A DNA stretch of 64,000 nucleotides, from assembly GCA_029204225.1 (NCBI GenBank), contig CM055111.1, positions 48,349,594-48,413,593 on the forward strand, written 5' to 3'. Both the position numbers and the translations under genes were made by a program. The stretch's first letter is position 1, and each line of letters begins with the position of its first letter. Shown in pieces: positions 44,267-55,870 of the stretch. Under the pieces are notes generated by a model that was not told where the DNA came from, did not search any database, and was given only the letters and a program-made list of their open reading frames with translations. Source of the stretch: Diphasiastrum complanatum (taxonomy: Eukaryota; Streptophyta; Lycopodiopsida; Lycopodiales; Lycopodiaceae).

Positions 44267-44987
44267 TGTGAAGATTAGTAAAAAATATCTTTCAATCTCG
44301 AGTTTTGTGGCCATGTCCATGATTATTTCCATTGTAAACTATGTTGTACATAAAGGTTTGTGAATTGAGCACATAACCTTCTAGAATAGGTCGAGTTTGA
44401 GTTAGGTAGATTCAAATTTGATGTCATGCAAAAGTTTAGATAGCATGCAATGTCATGCAAGCCACATGCAATCAATGCATGCAACATGCAAAGTGATTTC
44501 TGTGATCTACACATGTCTAGGCAATTTTGAGAGTTGACATGCAGCAGTACATGCAATATCCATGCATGCAATTACACATGTGGATCCTTGGTAGTTGAGT
44601 TAACTGAGTTAAGTGGACTTTCCATGCAACACCACTATAGGAACTCGAGCCACTTTGATGTAGGGAAGCTGTGGCATGTTTTGCCATATTGTAAATAATG
44701 AGATTTTGGAGTTTTGGACCTCATTCTCTCTCTACCCGAGTATTCTAGTATTATTTTTCTCTCTCTACTCGAAAGCAGCCTGTTTTTCTCATACTGAGCA
44801 CTTAGAATTATTTCTAACATTCATTCCTCATAGTGAGAAGTTAGTTTTTTTAGTCAAATGTATGCCATTGTGCTCTTGCCAAAGATTTTTCAAATAATCT
44901 ATTCTCTGATCAATCTTGTGCAATCACCACACCTCAGTAAGATCCTGTAAGGTGTGTGGTGAAGTCACATGTGCTAAAAACTTCACA
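44267..44987 (+). repeat. Copia-3 5' LTR
   Basis: 721 bp with terminal inverted TGTGAAG / CTTCACA, immediately followed by the primer site. It is rich in ATGCATG/CATGCAA words at 44430-44580. Confidence 0.75.
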
Positions 44988-44999
44988 TGGTATTAGAGC
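44988..44999 (+). promoter_or_regulatory. Copia-3 primer-binding site
   Basis: TGGTATTAGAGC, one base different from the tRNA-iMet complement, directly after the LTR. Confidence 0.85.
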
Positions 45000-45827
45000 T
45001 TCATGCTTTGAAGAGGTGAGGGTGTATACATCTGAACAACAGTGCTTTTTCTTGTAGGAACTCGAATTTGGGAGAGGAATCCAAAGTCGCTGACAAACAA
45101 GCCATATGTGGATCATGAGTGGATCAAATCAAGCCTATTTGCTTCAGCTGAGCCCTGTATGGGCAGAGAGCTCACACGTGTGACATCAGCCTCTTTATTT
45201 GAGTGCTACTTCTCAAGGAATGATCCAAATTTGATGTTCTATAGCTTGTTGGATAGGTATTGAAGTAGAATGTGTTGCTCAAGTTTCTAAATCAATTTGA
45301 TTTGTTTTTAGAAGAGTTTTAGGCAATCAGAGAGTTTGAGAGAGTACTCATCTCATGGGATATGCCAAAGAGAGCACACATCAATTCTTTTCACCAATTT
45401 CTTCAATTTTCATTGTCAATCAAGTAGAATTGGATAGAAGTGAATATTGTGAGGTCTTAGACTTTTCATTTCACATAAATTATTGTGTCTGAGTTGAAAG
45501 TAAGTTCCTAGAGAGTTTTTCAGTTCTTTGAAACTCGTGGGAGAGATAGACTTCTTACTTGCATGTGCTTCATTTCAGTGATTGAAGCAAGATCCAGATT
45601 CAAGATAGATTGATTTTCTATGTTGAGAGTTTGATCTCACATTCTGTTGCTAGATTTCATAGGTTGGATCAACATCATCAGTGTTAGATCCTAGGTTGAG
45701 ATAGCAAGCAACATTTTCATCTCCATCTTTGTCATTACTTGAATTTCTCATAGAGAAGATGTTTTCATCTAGTTCACATTTCTTGGAGCACAGTGAGAGA
45801 TTAACATTTTTCAATTATGCAATGTAG

Positions 45828-46090
45828 AAGATTAGAATGGAATCATTATTGATTCTACAAGATGTAATGGACATTGTGAGTGGAGCCGAAGAAGAACCTG
45901 CAGCACCTAAAAGCTGCAGCATTCAACAAAAGAACTAGAATTGCCCTTCATTTTATAAAAATGAATGTAACAAATGAAGTGTTAAGAGAGATCGGTACAT
46001 GCACCACTGCCAAGGAGGCTTGGGATACTCTAAAAACAATCTATGAAATTAAGAATACTTCTAGTTTTCTTACACTTAGAAACCACCATT
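45828..46090 (+). pseudogene. Copia-3 gag remnant
   Basis: KIRMESLLILQDVMDIVSG, then after a frame slip at about 45905 RTRIALHFIKMNVTNEVLRE and TCTTAKEAWDTLKTIYE. This is a standard copia gag N-terminus. A close relative occurs in copia-4 (KMNVTNELLKEVGKCTSSLE). Confidence 0.8.
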
Positions 46091-46149
46091 TTGCTTTGAA
46101 GAGATTTTTGTATCTCAAAGGTGGATTAAGACAATACTAGTTGAGTGTG

Positions 46150-47280
46150 ATGCCTTAAAAGATAGCAAAATATGTTTTCCTTGTAAGCTCACATTAGTTA
46201 TGAAGTCAAGGAAATGGAAATATCTTCATAATGTAGGATTTTTTTGGTTTCAATAAGATCATGAATGATGTGTTCATTCATAAAGATGAAAAATGTATGT
46301 TTTCAATCCTAAAGGCAAGTTGTAAACTTCTTATGAGAATAAGTGAAGCATCCAAAGTGGACGCTTATATCCATAAGCAAGTAGTTAGCCTTATTGAGAT
46401 GGAAATACCTTTTGATTTCAATAATGGAAAAATCAAGCCAAGTTGTGGTGATTTTTGGACTTATGTTTCTAGCATAAGTAATCATGATAATCATAGGAAG
46501 TGCATATTGAATGGTCATACTTGTTGTAATCATTATGAGACATGGAGGTCTCGGATTTCCATCAAAAAGGAGCACCATGAAGAGGATCTAAAGGAGTCAT
46601 CTCAAGGTTCAAATGCGCCAAGGATTGAGGAGGAGAATCCTTCCCAAGGTTCAAGTGTGCCAAGGATTGAGGAGGAGAGACCTTCTCAAATTGTGATTCC
46701 AAAAAGAGATCCAAGAAATATGGTTGAGTCCATGTGGCTCACATTTCAAGGAAAGAGGAGCATATCTCATATGGTATACATCACATACTTACTTCTCTTA
46801 TGTCATTTGATAAATCAATTTGCTTTAGTGAGATCATTGCATCTCAAAAGTGGAGTAAAGCCATACTAGTTGAGTATGAAGTCTCTCTTGAGAACATAGA
46901 TGGTCTTAAAAGGTTGAAATTGATTTTAAATCAATTAGAAAGCAAATGCTTATTTCATCAAATGTATGCTCTTAAGTCATGTAAGAGCAAAAGTGATTTG
47001 TTCACTCATAGTTTGAAAATTTGTATTGAGGCAAATTGTAAACCCTTTATGAGAGTAAGTGAATCATCTTCTAAAGACACTTATCTCCATAATGAAGTAT
47101 TTAGCCTCATTGGATTTGAGATTAGCATGGTAAACAAGCATGAAGATATGATGCAAACACTTTGTTATTATAGCATGCATAGTCTTGCCAATTTGGATGA
47201 GTCTAATTCTCTAGATCGTGGTAACATGATGTTAGATCTTTGTGATCCTAGTAAATCAAGAAGAAATCTTTATTTTTCAT
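46150..47280 (+). pseudogene. Copia-3 internal region: unrecognised protein segment present twice, plus RT N-terminus
   Basis: Frames 46261-46869 and 46734-47282. One segment occurs twice: ASCKLLMRISEASKVDAYIH (about 46320) and ANCKPFMRVSESSSKDTYLH (about 47030), each preceded by a related CATCTCAAAAGTGG-like block (46110, 46837). Between them lies an IN-RT linker-like stretch with two copies of SQGS(N/S)(A/V)PRIEEE, and then a copia RT start (SFDKSICFSEIIASQKWSKA). RT catalytic motifs are absent. The repeated segment is not recognised. Confidence 0.55.
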
Positions 47281-47565
47281 GAAGGAGCATGCACATGAAG
47301 AAGGAGCAAGCCTCAAGGTCAAGCATCTACATGAAAATTGGAAGGAATCAATTTTGGAGGTGCTAGGATGGTGCAAAGCTCTCAAGCTCATCAAAGATGT
47401 CAACATCAAAGAAGCACTATCATGGATATGGTGATTTCATATCAACATCAAGCTCATTGGTTGATCTTCACAGCTTTTGAACCAGCAAAGACCAATTCAG
47501 CCCATGGAGTCAAGTTCAAGATCATCATGTTTTCCATCAAGCTAGATTTACCAAGCTAGATTTTT

Positions 47566-48400
47566 GAGGAGGAGTGTGAAAAATGCAAAAATAAGCTTGG
47601 TAGAGGCCAAAAATCTTGTATATAGATGAACACACACGTGTGGAGCCTGTTTCCATGTGTGAAACTAGTGTACTTGTATGTACCATAATCATATATGTTG
47701 TACATATGATTTAATTCAAGTTCTAGTGGCTAAAATGGCCAAAAACTAGTTTTCTAGACATATGACACATGGCATCAATCTATTGATTGCATGAGCCACA
47801 TCCTTTGGTTAGGTGTCATATCCCATGTGTAGAGGACAGCTCACATGTGTGTAATAAGCTGAAGTAGGCGAATTTTGACTTCTAGAAGATTTCCAAGTAA
47901 ATCTCCATATAGAAGGAAAATGGACCAAAAGTGCTCAAAATAGAAGGTTTTGTCCAAGTGTCAGTTTTGCATGATGAATCATCATATGACAAAGCACCTT
48001 CACACATGTGGGATCAGAGGGATGATCAATACCACGAGCTTCCACTTATTGCATATATAGAGCCACATTTTGCCATAATCAGTGTGAGACACCAATCTTG
48101 GTTTTGGAAGCAATTTTGAGTGATTCTCTCCATTTGGCTACATTTGTTTTGATTGTTTTGAGGTTCTATCAATGTGTACTTGATTTTCAGGTTGGAGCTC
48201 AAAGAAAGTTGGAAGGAAATTTTCAATTTTTTGGTGATTTTTCAAAGTTGGTGGTAGAGTGCCCTTCTACACATTCATTTTTTACCATAATGCTAAAAAT
48301 TAGTCTTGAGATTCATTCTCAATTTTCTGTTTTCTTGAAGAGCTTTTCAGTTCATGTAGAATGATTTGCAAGTGTGAATCACCAGATTGTTGTATGGATT
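47566..48400 (+). repeat. Copia-3 polypurine tract and 3' LTR
   Basis: PPT GAGGAGGAG (47566-47574) runs into TGTGAAAAATGC at 47575. The LTR's right end is not certain; the sequence resembles the 5' LTR end up to roughly 48390. Confidence 0.6.
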
Positions 48401-49400
48401 TGCATAACATAAAGAGTTTTTTAAAGGGCAATTTATGTTTCCTGAAGCAAATCATTGCATGTAAGGGATTGAAGTTTCTCTAAATTTGATCCTCATGTGA
48501 AGCATACTAACCGAAGATATAGAATGAAATTGCAAAGTTGTAAATTCTCTGGTATGAAACAATCTTACAACCTCAGTTCTAGATTTTTATTCCCCGAAAA
48601 AAAAAAATCAAAAGACCTTCTGCTTGCATCGGTACAACCTGCATGCTTTGGAATAAGTGAAATTCAGGTCTGTAATTGATGGAATAATCTTCTTGGATTT
48701 GGTAGTGCAAAATCTGCATGTTCGTGATGCTATTCCATCTTTTCCTACTCATTTCTCTGATCACAGAGGTTTAACCGAGTGGAAAGCAGTTTATTTAGAA
48801 ACTGTTAGAACGTCAGGAGCGATGCAAAGGTGTCTGACTGCCGGTTCCAGTCCTGCAAACGATTCTTCAAGTGGGGAGTTGTTTTGAAGCGGTTGAAGAC
48901 CAGCTGTTTAGATCTGAGTAGGACCGAAGGTGGAACAGTAGAACTGAAGTGCCGCTGCCTTGTACAAAAAAATATTGCACTTCCTATTGCTCGCTGATGA
49001 TCAACACTCTGACATTTGTTCCTCTCTGTGAGTTGAAACCTTGGTAAAACACTGAATCCAGAGGATGCTACAGCAGAATTAAGTGAGCTATCAGCGATGG
49101 CTGCAAATTGATTCTATCAGTCGATTGTGTAGCAAGGCAGCATGCATGGATTCTGAGTGATTCGAGCTGCAGATGAGGAAATGGAGAGTGCAATCAACCC
49201 TGCCTCTCGAGATCCTACTGTTCCCAAAACTCTGCTTCTGTCTTTCTCTCGAGAAGGGGCCGTCGTGGGAAGCACAAACATTTTAGGTGTTTGTTTTTAG
49301 GATTTTGAGAAAGAGGGGTGGGGGTAGTTGCATGCCCATAAGGTTTTGGTTGTGGTTTTTGCATCATTGAAAAAAAAAAAAAACTCTTGCATGAGGTTTG
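48401..49400. other. Mostly unassigned; possible host exon at 48657-48887
   Basis: The plus-strand frame 48657-48887 encodes a protein-like string (LHVRDAIPSFPTHFSDHRGL; TEWKAVYLETVRTSGAMQRC) ending SSSGELF and TGA. An acceptor-like GAAATTCAG precedes it. I do not recognise the family; it could be the last exon of a host gene. The rest shows nothing. Confidence 0.3.
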
Positions 49401-50514
49401 AGCTATTTTTTTTCCCATGTGAAGAGAGTCTCTGATTGGTAATGAATTTCCAATTCGTCGGCTACTTTTCCAGTAAACGCATGAGAATTAAGTTGTAGTC
49501 TAAATACGGAAACCATATGGAAAAAAGCCAATATCGATTCGGAAAGACGATTTGGTAAATCTAACTGGATTGATAAGGGTGAATGAATTAGATTCATTAA
49601 GCCATAACTGTTGTTAGGTAACAATATAAAATTTGCTATCCTAACAGGCCATCTATGAATTCGGTTCATAGATTTAGGATTGAGAGCAAAATATTCGTTC
49701 CTCATGAATTGCTTTTTCCATAGGACTGAAATGAAATTGTTTTAGACTTTTTCCTACAATAATTAATTTTAAACATTTACTAATGTCGTTACGTCTTCTT
49801 GATATCTTAGCTGAAAAAATTTCAGGGAACTGAAAATTCTGAGGGAAGAAGAGTGGACATCAGTGGTAGTAAGTGTGATCGGGAAATGTATTTCGCAATT
49901 AGGATTTTAGTAATCCCAATACCAAATATTAATTTCCTGGGTAGGATTCATTTAGTTGAATTTATAACTAGTATCTTTGTGACCATTGAGTTATATGTAG
50001 TTTTGGATGTCAATTGTGATGCTAGAAGTAGAATCTGATACATGGATTAAATTGGATCTATTAATTGATAGAAACTTGTCCCTAGAGTTGATGTTCTTGA
50101 ATCAAGGGGGATTTGAAGCTTATCATTAACCTGTAAGGATCAGAATGTAGTATTGGACCATGTTAATTCTTCTGTTTAGATCACAAGATCAGGTGTGGAT
50201 TTGGATATCCATATGATAGACATGCCAGTCATCCAAATAAAGAAATTCTCCAGAGTATGGGAACAAGAGATAATATCCTATGTGGATTATAGGACAGCTA
50301 GATGATCAGTGGATCTCTAGAATATCAGATAAGGCGGTTAAGGGTTTTCTGGAAGGAAAAGCTGATGGTATGGGACATCAGTAATTTTGGAAAAGAAATT
50401 CTTGGACTGTAAAGATTTGATGATCAATGGTGTGTTTTAGTATCTAGTCGCGATATGGAAAAAATAAAACTGTTTGATCAAATGTGGGGTATTTTGCGAA
50501 ATTTTGAGGTTTAA
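49401..50514. other. AT-rich dispersed repeat, no gene recognised
   Basis: Style and words resemble the foldback centre at 4740-5880. A minus-strand open frame at 49403-49705 has no recognisable domain. Confidence 0.35.
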
Positions 50515-51735
50515 TCTAGATCCCAATGTGGTATCTTATTATTTACAAAATCAGAGGCCCTCAAATCTATTTCTCGCTTTCTTATATAATCTTTTACTTC
50601 TTAGTAATTTCTCAAATATAAGACATCAGACTAGTTTATATGATTCTTTCCAGCATGAAGTTATTCTCTTGAAAGATTGTTATGTCATATAAATTACTAC
50701 TTGTGTGAATAGACTTGGAAATTAGAGAAATTCTAAGGTTTAAGTGTTTCAATTTATTAAACCTAGAATATCTCTTGTTGCAGAAATGGATTTCAGAAAA
50801 ATGATAGTTCTGTCACTAGGGTTGAAAATATTTGAAGGGGAAGTCCTAGTTGTAATAGAGTGAATCCTTTATTGGAATACACTTATTACTAACTTTCTTG
50901 GATTTGGATATTTTCATATATCATCTTTCCAGTTAACTTTTATTGAAATTGATAATTTCTTTAAAAGGAGGGGCAAAGTGGTGGGATAAAATTCTATTTT
51001 GGAAATCTGTGGGTTGCATAGTTTTGGAAGGAAACCAATTGTGGTATAGAAATGAGATTGTTCTGAAAGTAATTTCGGATAGATTCAAAGTAAGGTAGTG
51101 AGATTATTCACATATGTGGACGATTAATCTTGTATGAATCTACTGTGTATTCCTGGTAACTAGGGTTATTTGGTGCACTTAACCTAGTCGGTGAACATAA
51201 ACCTGTGATCAAGTATTGTTTTGACAGATACTTGCAGAGTTAACAAATCTTTGGATTGGAGATTTATGGATTAACTTATAAATGGTTTGGATGAGGATCT
51301 AATTGTGGTGTCATACTAGTATAATTGAGATCTGCACCTAGACATTTGAGATTTTTAAATCATTGGCAATTAACTTGAGTAGTTGATTACTCCAAGATGA
51401 AGTTAATTGGTAAAACGATTAGTGTGATGTGGATTCACCGGGAACTGATGGTTTTGAATTATATTGCTTGTAAGACGCGTGATTAGTGAATTATTTGGGT
51501 TCATTACTTTAAAATTGTATGCATAGAATTTATCTGAATTCCAAGTCTATCAACACAAGTAGTAATTCATATGATATAACAGTCTTTTAGAAGAATAACT
51601 TCATACCTGGAAAGAATCATATAAATCAATCTGATGTCTTATATTTAAAAATTACTAAGAAGTAAAGGATTAATTAAGAAAGTGAGAAATAGATTTAAGG
51701 GTTTCTGATTTTGTGAATTGAGATACCATTTTAGG
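50515..51735. mobile_element. Second foldback-like element with ~200-bp inverted arms
   Basis: 50515-50715 and 51540-51735 are reverse complements: TTTACTTCTTAGTAATTTCT against AAATTACTAAGAAGTAAAGG, and GACATCAGACTAGTTTATAT against ATATAAATCAATCTGATGTC. The intervening DNA holds the dispersed repeat shared with the first foldback (51100-51530 against 5189-5580). No coding. Confidence 0.7.
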
Positions 51736-51779
51736 ATCTGGATTTGTTGGGGGTATTCCCGTGTAAATATATAAAGTAG

Positions 51780-52706
51780 CCAAAAATAGTAGAAATACAT
51801 TGTGAGGGTTGTGTCTTCTAGCGTGTCTTTGGGCCATGTAATTAAAATAATATTAGAAGGCCAAAGTTTAAGCTTAACTTAAGTTCCTAAGTTTTGTGAT
51901 TAGTCAAAATTCAAATGGTGGTAGGTGGGGTGTGCTTCCTTGTGCAACGTAGATTAGTTTGTGTTTCTTTTGAAGGGTGTGGATTTCAATCCCACCTTCT
52001 TGCAAGTAGCCAATAGAAAGCAAGGGGCAAGGGCCACCCCAAAGATAAAAAGACACCTATTGTACACATTTTACATGCTAATAGAGAGGAGGAGACTACT
52101 ATTTTTTAGAGCCAAAGCATCCTCATGTGCTAATCCATCTTGCTTATGCTTCTTATTGCGTTTTGCTTATTGCTTCTAGTTTCCATTGTTATTGTTTTTA
52201 CTAGTTGTGGTTTCTCCATAAGCATGCACATTGAGCACATGAGCTAACCTCCATCTCAACTCTCTCTCCTTTCTCTTTTCACCTTCAATCATGATGTGTG
52301 CTTGTGTTTAGAGTTAGAACACTGTTTTAGTAATTTTGGGACAATCCCAAGTCCCATTCTTTTCTTTTATGAGGTCCTATGCTCAAAATTAAGTTCAATG
52401 GCACAACCTTGACAAAGAGCTATGCTCGAACTCAAGTGCGAGCACATGCTCCTTTGCTCGAACTTAAGTTCAAGCACACAAGCATGTACTACAGAGGATA
52501 GAGAGAAAAATTAATTTGTTCCAAAATCAAGAAATTCTCCCAATATTACTAAAACAGTGTTTTAGTGAAAGTAGTGTTAAGTTGGGGTAGTGTTAAAATA
52601 GAGTTAGAAAGGCATCTAAACTAGCAAATAAGCATAGTTAGGAACCTATCTTCTTGTGTTCTAACCCTTCTTGACAGGCGAAGAGCTGCTCACTATTGAA
52701 TCTATA
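51780..52706 (+). repeat. Probable 5' LTR region of Gypsy-B, with inverted repeat
   Basis: Lies directly upstream of the primer site at 52717. The LTR start is not defined. It contains ACACTGTTTTAGTAATTTTG (about 52319) and its inverted partner AATATTACTAAAACAGTGTT (about 52543). Between them are near-palindromes such as GCTCGAACTTAAGTTCAAGC. Confidence 0.45.
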
Positions 52707-52716
52707 CACCCTAAAG

Positions 52717-52734
52717 TGGCGTTGTTGCCAAGGA
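52717..52734 (+). promoter_or_regulatory. Gypsy-B primer-binding site, Athila/Tat type
   Basis: TGGCGTTGTTGCCAAGGA resembles the primer site typical of Athila/Tat gypsy elements (TGGCGCCGTTGCCGGGGA), with four C/T or G/A changes. Confidence 0.7.
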
Positions 52735-53733
52735 AGTGCTATCACTAACTAGTTTTAGTTGTCTTTTTAGTTGCTTTTGCATTTTTAGTGTGTTTTAGGT
52801 GGATTTGGGGGTAGATTAGGCTTGTTTTGTGTGCTTTCTTGTGATTGGACTGTTCTAAGCTATTGGAGGTGTGGAGTGGTAGTGGAGATCTTAAGCAATC
52901 TCTAAGGGCTTGGCCTCCATTCATAGCATTGAAAAAACCAAAAAAAAAAATGTTCAAATCAGCATTTTGGAGGGAAAAGTGCCCAAAAACCACTTCAGAC
53001 CTTATTTCTCAAAAACCAGTGGGAACTAACCTTCGCATTACTGGAAATCCCCAAAAAAAGTGCTTCTACGAGAGTTCCCAAGATTAAAAAGGTGAAAAAC
53101 GAAGGCAGAACCCTTGCAAATAGTAAAAAATTTAGCTCCTATAGGAAGTAACCTTCATAGAGAATTCTGAAGCTCCATCTCATTGAGATAGTGACACATA
53201 AGAGCCTGCGAGAGTTAGATTGATTCTAGTGAGCTGAAAAGTGGATTTAAGTGTCTAAAAATCAAGAAAATCAAAAGATCCAAAAAATTCTTGCAGAAGT
53301 AACCTTCGTAGACCATCCCATTGTCTTCAAAATGTTATTTTCTATCAGTGATGAAGTCTGCGAGAGTTAGTTTTGAGATATTGATTGATCTGTAAGCAAA
53401 GAAGTGTTTTTGAACCCTCGTACACATCAATAACTTCTAGATCTTTGAGAAAGAACTCTTCCCACTTTGAGCAGAGTCAGATCCATATCTTATCCAGCTC
53501 CTGAAAGGCCTACAAGAGTTAATTCCTAATAGATCCAAAGAAAATAGAATTTTTTATTATAAAATAGTGAAAAGAACTCTCGCACAACCAACCCTCACAT
53601 GATTAACCTTCGCAGATAAGATCAATAGTAAGATTTTCCCCAGATCCAGCAGATTGAATTTCACAGATCCAATAAGATCCAACATCCTTGGACTCTACCA
53701 CCGAATGAATTTGAGATTAGGTCAGGCAGTAAC

Positions 53734-55160
53734 ATGAAGCATTGCAATCAAGTACCAAACCTCCCAAGAGTTGCAGCTGCACGAATCGAGGCAGAAGCAG
53801 AGCCAACAACAATGGATCTAATGGGTCACCCCGTACATGTCGCACCCTTGCAAGCAGTCCGGAGGGCACCTCGTCTTGAAATGCCCAAATTTGATGGATC
53901 ATCGAATCCCATCAGGTTCCTCCAGATCTACAAACAAGCATGCGAGATTTATGACGATCGAACACCGATAGAAAAATTGATGTTGTTCCCCATGTCTCTA
54001 GTAGTTGTAGCCCAGGACTGGTTCTTCAATCTATCGAAAGAAGAAAAATCCACTTAGGAAGGGGTTAAAGCGGCTCTCATCACGCACTTTAAACCAAGGA
54101 AGTTCTTGGAAGATTTTTTTCTCCTAGTAAGCAAGGTCAAAATGGGAAAAAGAGAAAGGGTCCAGGATTACATTGAACGAGTCAAACATCTAAGATACGA
54201 ATGCAACATAGCACTGACTCCTGATCATGCAGTCATTATGTGGTTTTGCGGGGCTGCCACGAAGCATTCTAAGAGAACTCAAACGATGGGAGCAGTACAC
54301 CACGTTGCGTGAAGCAATGGAAGATGCCATCAGGGAAGAGGATGAAGGCTCAGACGATGAATCCTATCATACTGCCCATAATTCAACTCCCTCGATAGCA
54401 TCAACTTCCAACGCTTTCAATGTATCAACAGATCTGATGATGGAACAAATGACAAAACTACACAAGCACTAGATGGAGCATTCGGCTCAGTTTGATCAAA
54501 AGCTGATGTAGGGAGCTAGAGCATCAACTTCAAATCCACCAAAATAGGACCAGCTGCAATATCCCCGAAGAGAAAACGTATGGTGTCCAGTTTGTACCCA
54601 GAAGCATACCGCCAAAGAATGTCCAGTTTTGAAGCAAAATCTTAAACTGAAACAACGGTACTACCACCTGTGCCATGCATCATCGCACGAAACGACATTC
54701 TTCCCATTCAACCCCAGAATTATATAGCACTTCTTATCCATACCATCACGGGGCACCGAATGCGGCATCGCGATATGGAGTGCAAGCGAATCAGGAGCGC
54801 ATGGCTTTACTTGCACCACTAAGGCCAGCTAACAATCAAGTGGCTCAGCGGAACAAGAATGCCACCCCAACCCGAGCAAGAGCAACAACAACAGTGGTAC
54901 GGTCCGGCCAAACCCTATGTAGATCCGACAATCAATGAATATTATGCGACCTATGCCACTCAACCTCAATGTCAAGGTGGTAGAATCTATGGATGCTATG
55001 GATGTGGCGAGGGACATAGAATTGCGGAATGTCCTCACAAGGGCATGTTTACACCCTTTTGTGCGGATACGAGCATTGCTACAAGAATTGCCCATTGAGA
55101 CTTGGAGCTACTGCACCCTTGAACTTGATCACAGTACAATCGACGACAACTCCAAGTAGG
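53734..55160 (+). pseudogene. Gypsy-B gag
   Basis: MPKFDGSSNPIRFLQIYKQA, LMLFPMSLVVVAQDWFFNLS, KVKMGKRERVQDYIERVKHL and MEDAIREEDEGSDDE, then a knuckle VWCPVCTQKHTAKEC and a second one CYGCGEGHRIAEC (about 54995-55035). Several frame slips and stops (for example TAG at 54055-54057, where Gypsy-A has Trp). Confidence 0.8.
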
Positions 55161-55566
55161 GTGCCACCAAAGACTACAATTTCTCATGTTCTGGTGCTAG
55201 TAGTTACGCGAGCCCAAAAACGGAAGGGAGTGGCACCATCACCAACACCATCCTCCGTATCATTGGCAGATGGTCAACCCTCAACTGTAGGACCATATCC
55301 AAACGTGAGAGAAGAAGAGAAGGCAATATCAGAAGATCTGCCACTGGATACAGAATGCACATGCAGAGGAAGCGACAAGAGCAAAAGAAAAATCGACAAC
55401 ACCTCAACCCTCGAAAGCCACCAGCACCACCAGCCAACTCCCCATTAAGGACAGGTCTTAACGACTATCTACACCATCACGAAGTGCCATTTCAAATGGA
55501 TGAGCCTGAGGTTCCGCAATTGGGAGTGCTCACAAGTTTACTGGCCAGCCGCACGAACTTATCCTG

Positions 55567-55866
55567 CAGAGATTTAGATGCCCAATGGAGATAGTCAACG
55601 ATCGTGGAAGCCATTTCGTCAATGAGACCCTCGAGGTCCGATTGGAAGAATTCTTCGTGATCCATCGATTCAACACACCTTATTGTCCTCGAGGTAATGG
55701 ACAGGTAGAATCAGCCAACAAGATCTTGTGTAGCGTTATCACGAAAACAGTTGAAGCTAGCAGATCTGATTGGGAGCACAAGTTACATGCTGCGTTGTGG
55801 GCATTCAGGACAGCATACAAGGAAAAACACCATTCCAACTGGTTTATGGTTAGCAGGATGCAGTAA
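55567..55866 (+). pseudogene. Gypsy-B integrase core fragment
   Basis: MEIVNDRGSHFVNETLEVRL, HRFNTPYCPRGNGQVESANK and LWAFRTAYK: the second catalytic Asp (NDRGSHF) and the Glu (GQVESANK) are present. The first Asp and everything upstream to gag are absent. Confidence 0.8.
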
Positions 55867-55870
55867 TGCC

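Larger units (their letters stand above)
44267..48400 (+). mobile_element. Ty1/copia-3, plus strand, internally rearranged
   Basis: The 5' LTR 44267-44987 starts TGTGAAG and ends CTTCACA. PBS 44988-44999, gag remnant about 45828-46090, unrecognised duplicated coding 46150-47280, PPT 47566-47574, and a 3' LTR from 47575 to about 48400. It inserted into Gypsy-A. The two LTRs are very diverged, so the right boundary is uncertain. Confidence 0.7.
52735..55870 (+). mobile_element. Gypsy-B: Athila/Tat-like relic, gag joined to integrase
   Basis: Primer site, leader with periodic GCGAGAGTTAG, gag (53734-55160) and an integrase core piece (55567-55866). Protease, RT and RNase H are missing. The 3' end is not identified. 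Confidence 0.75.
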
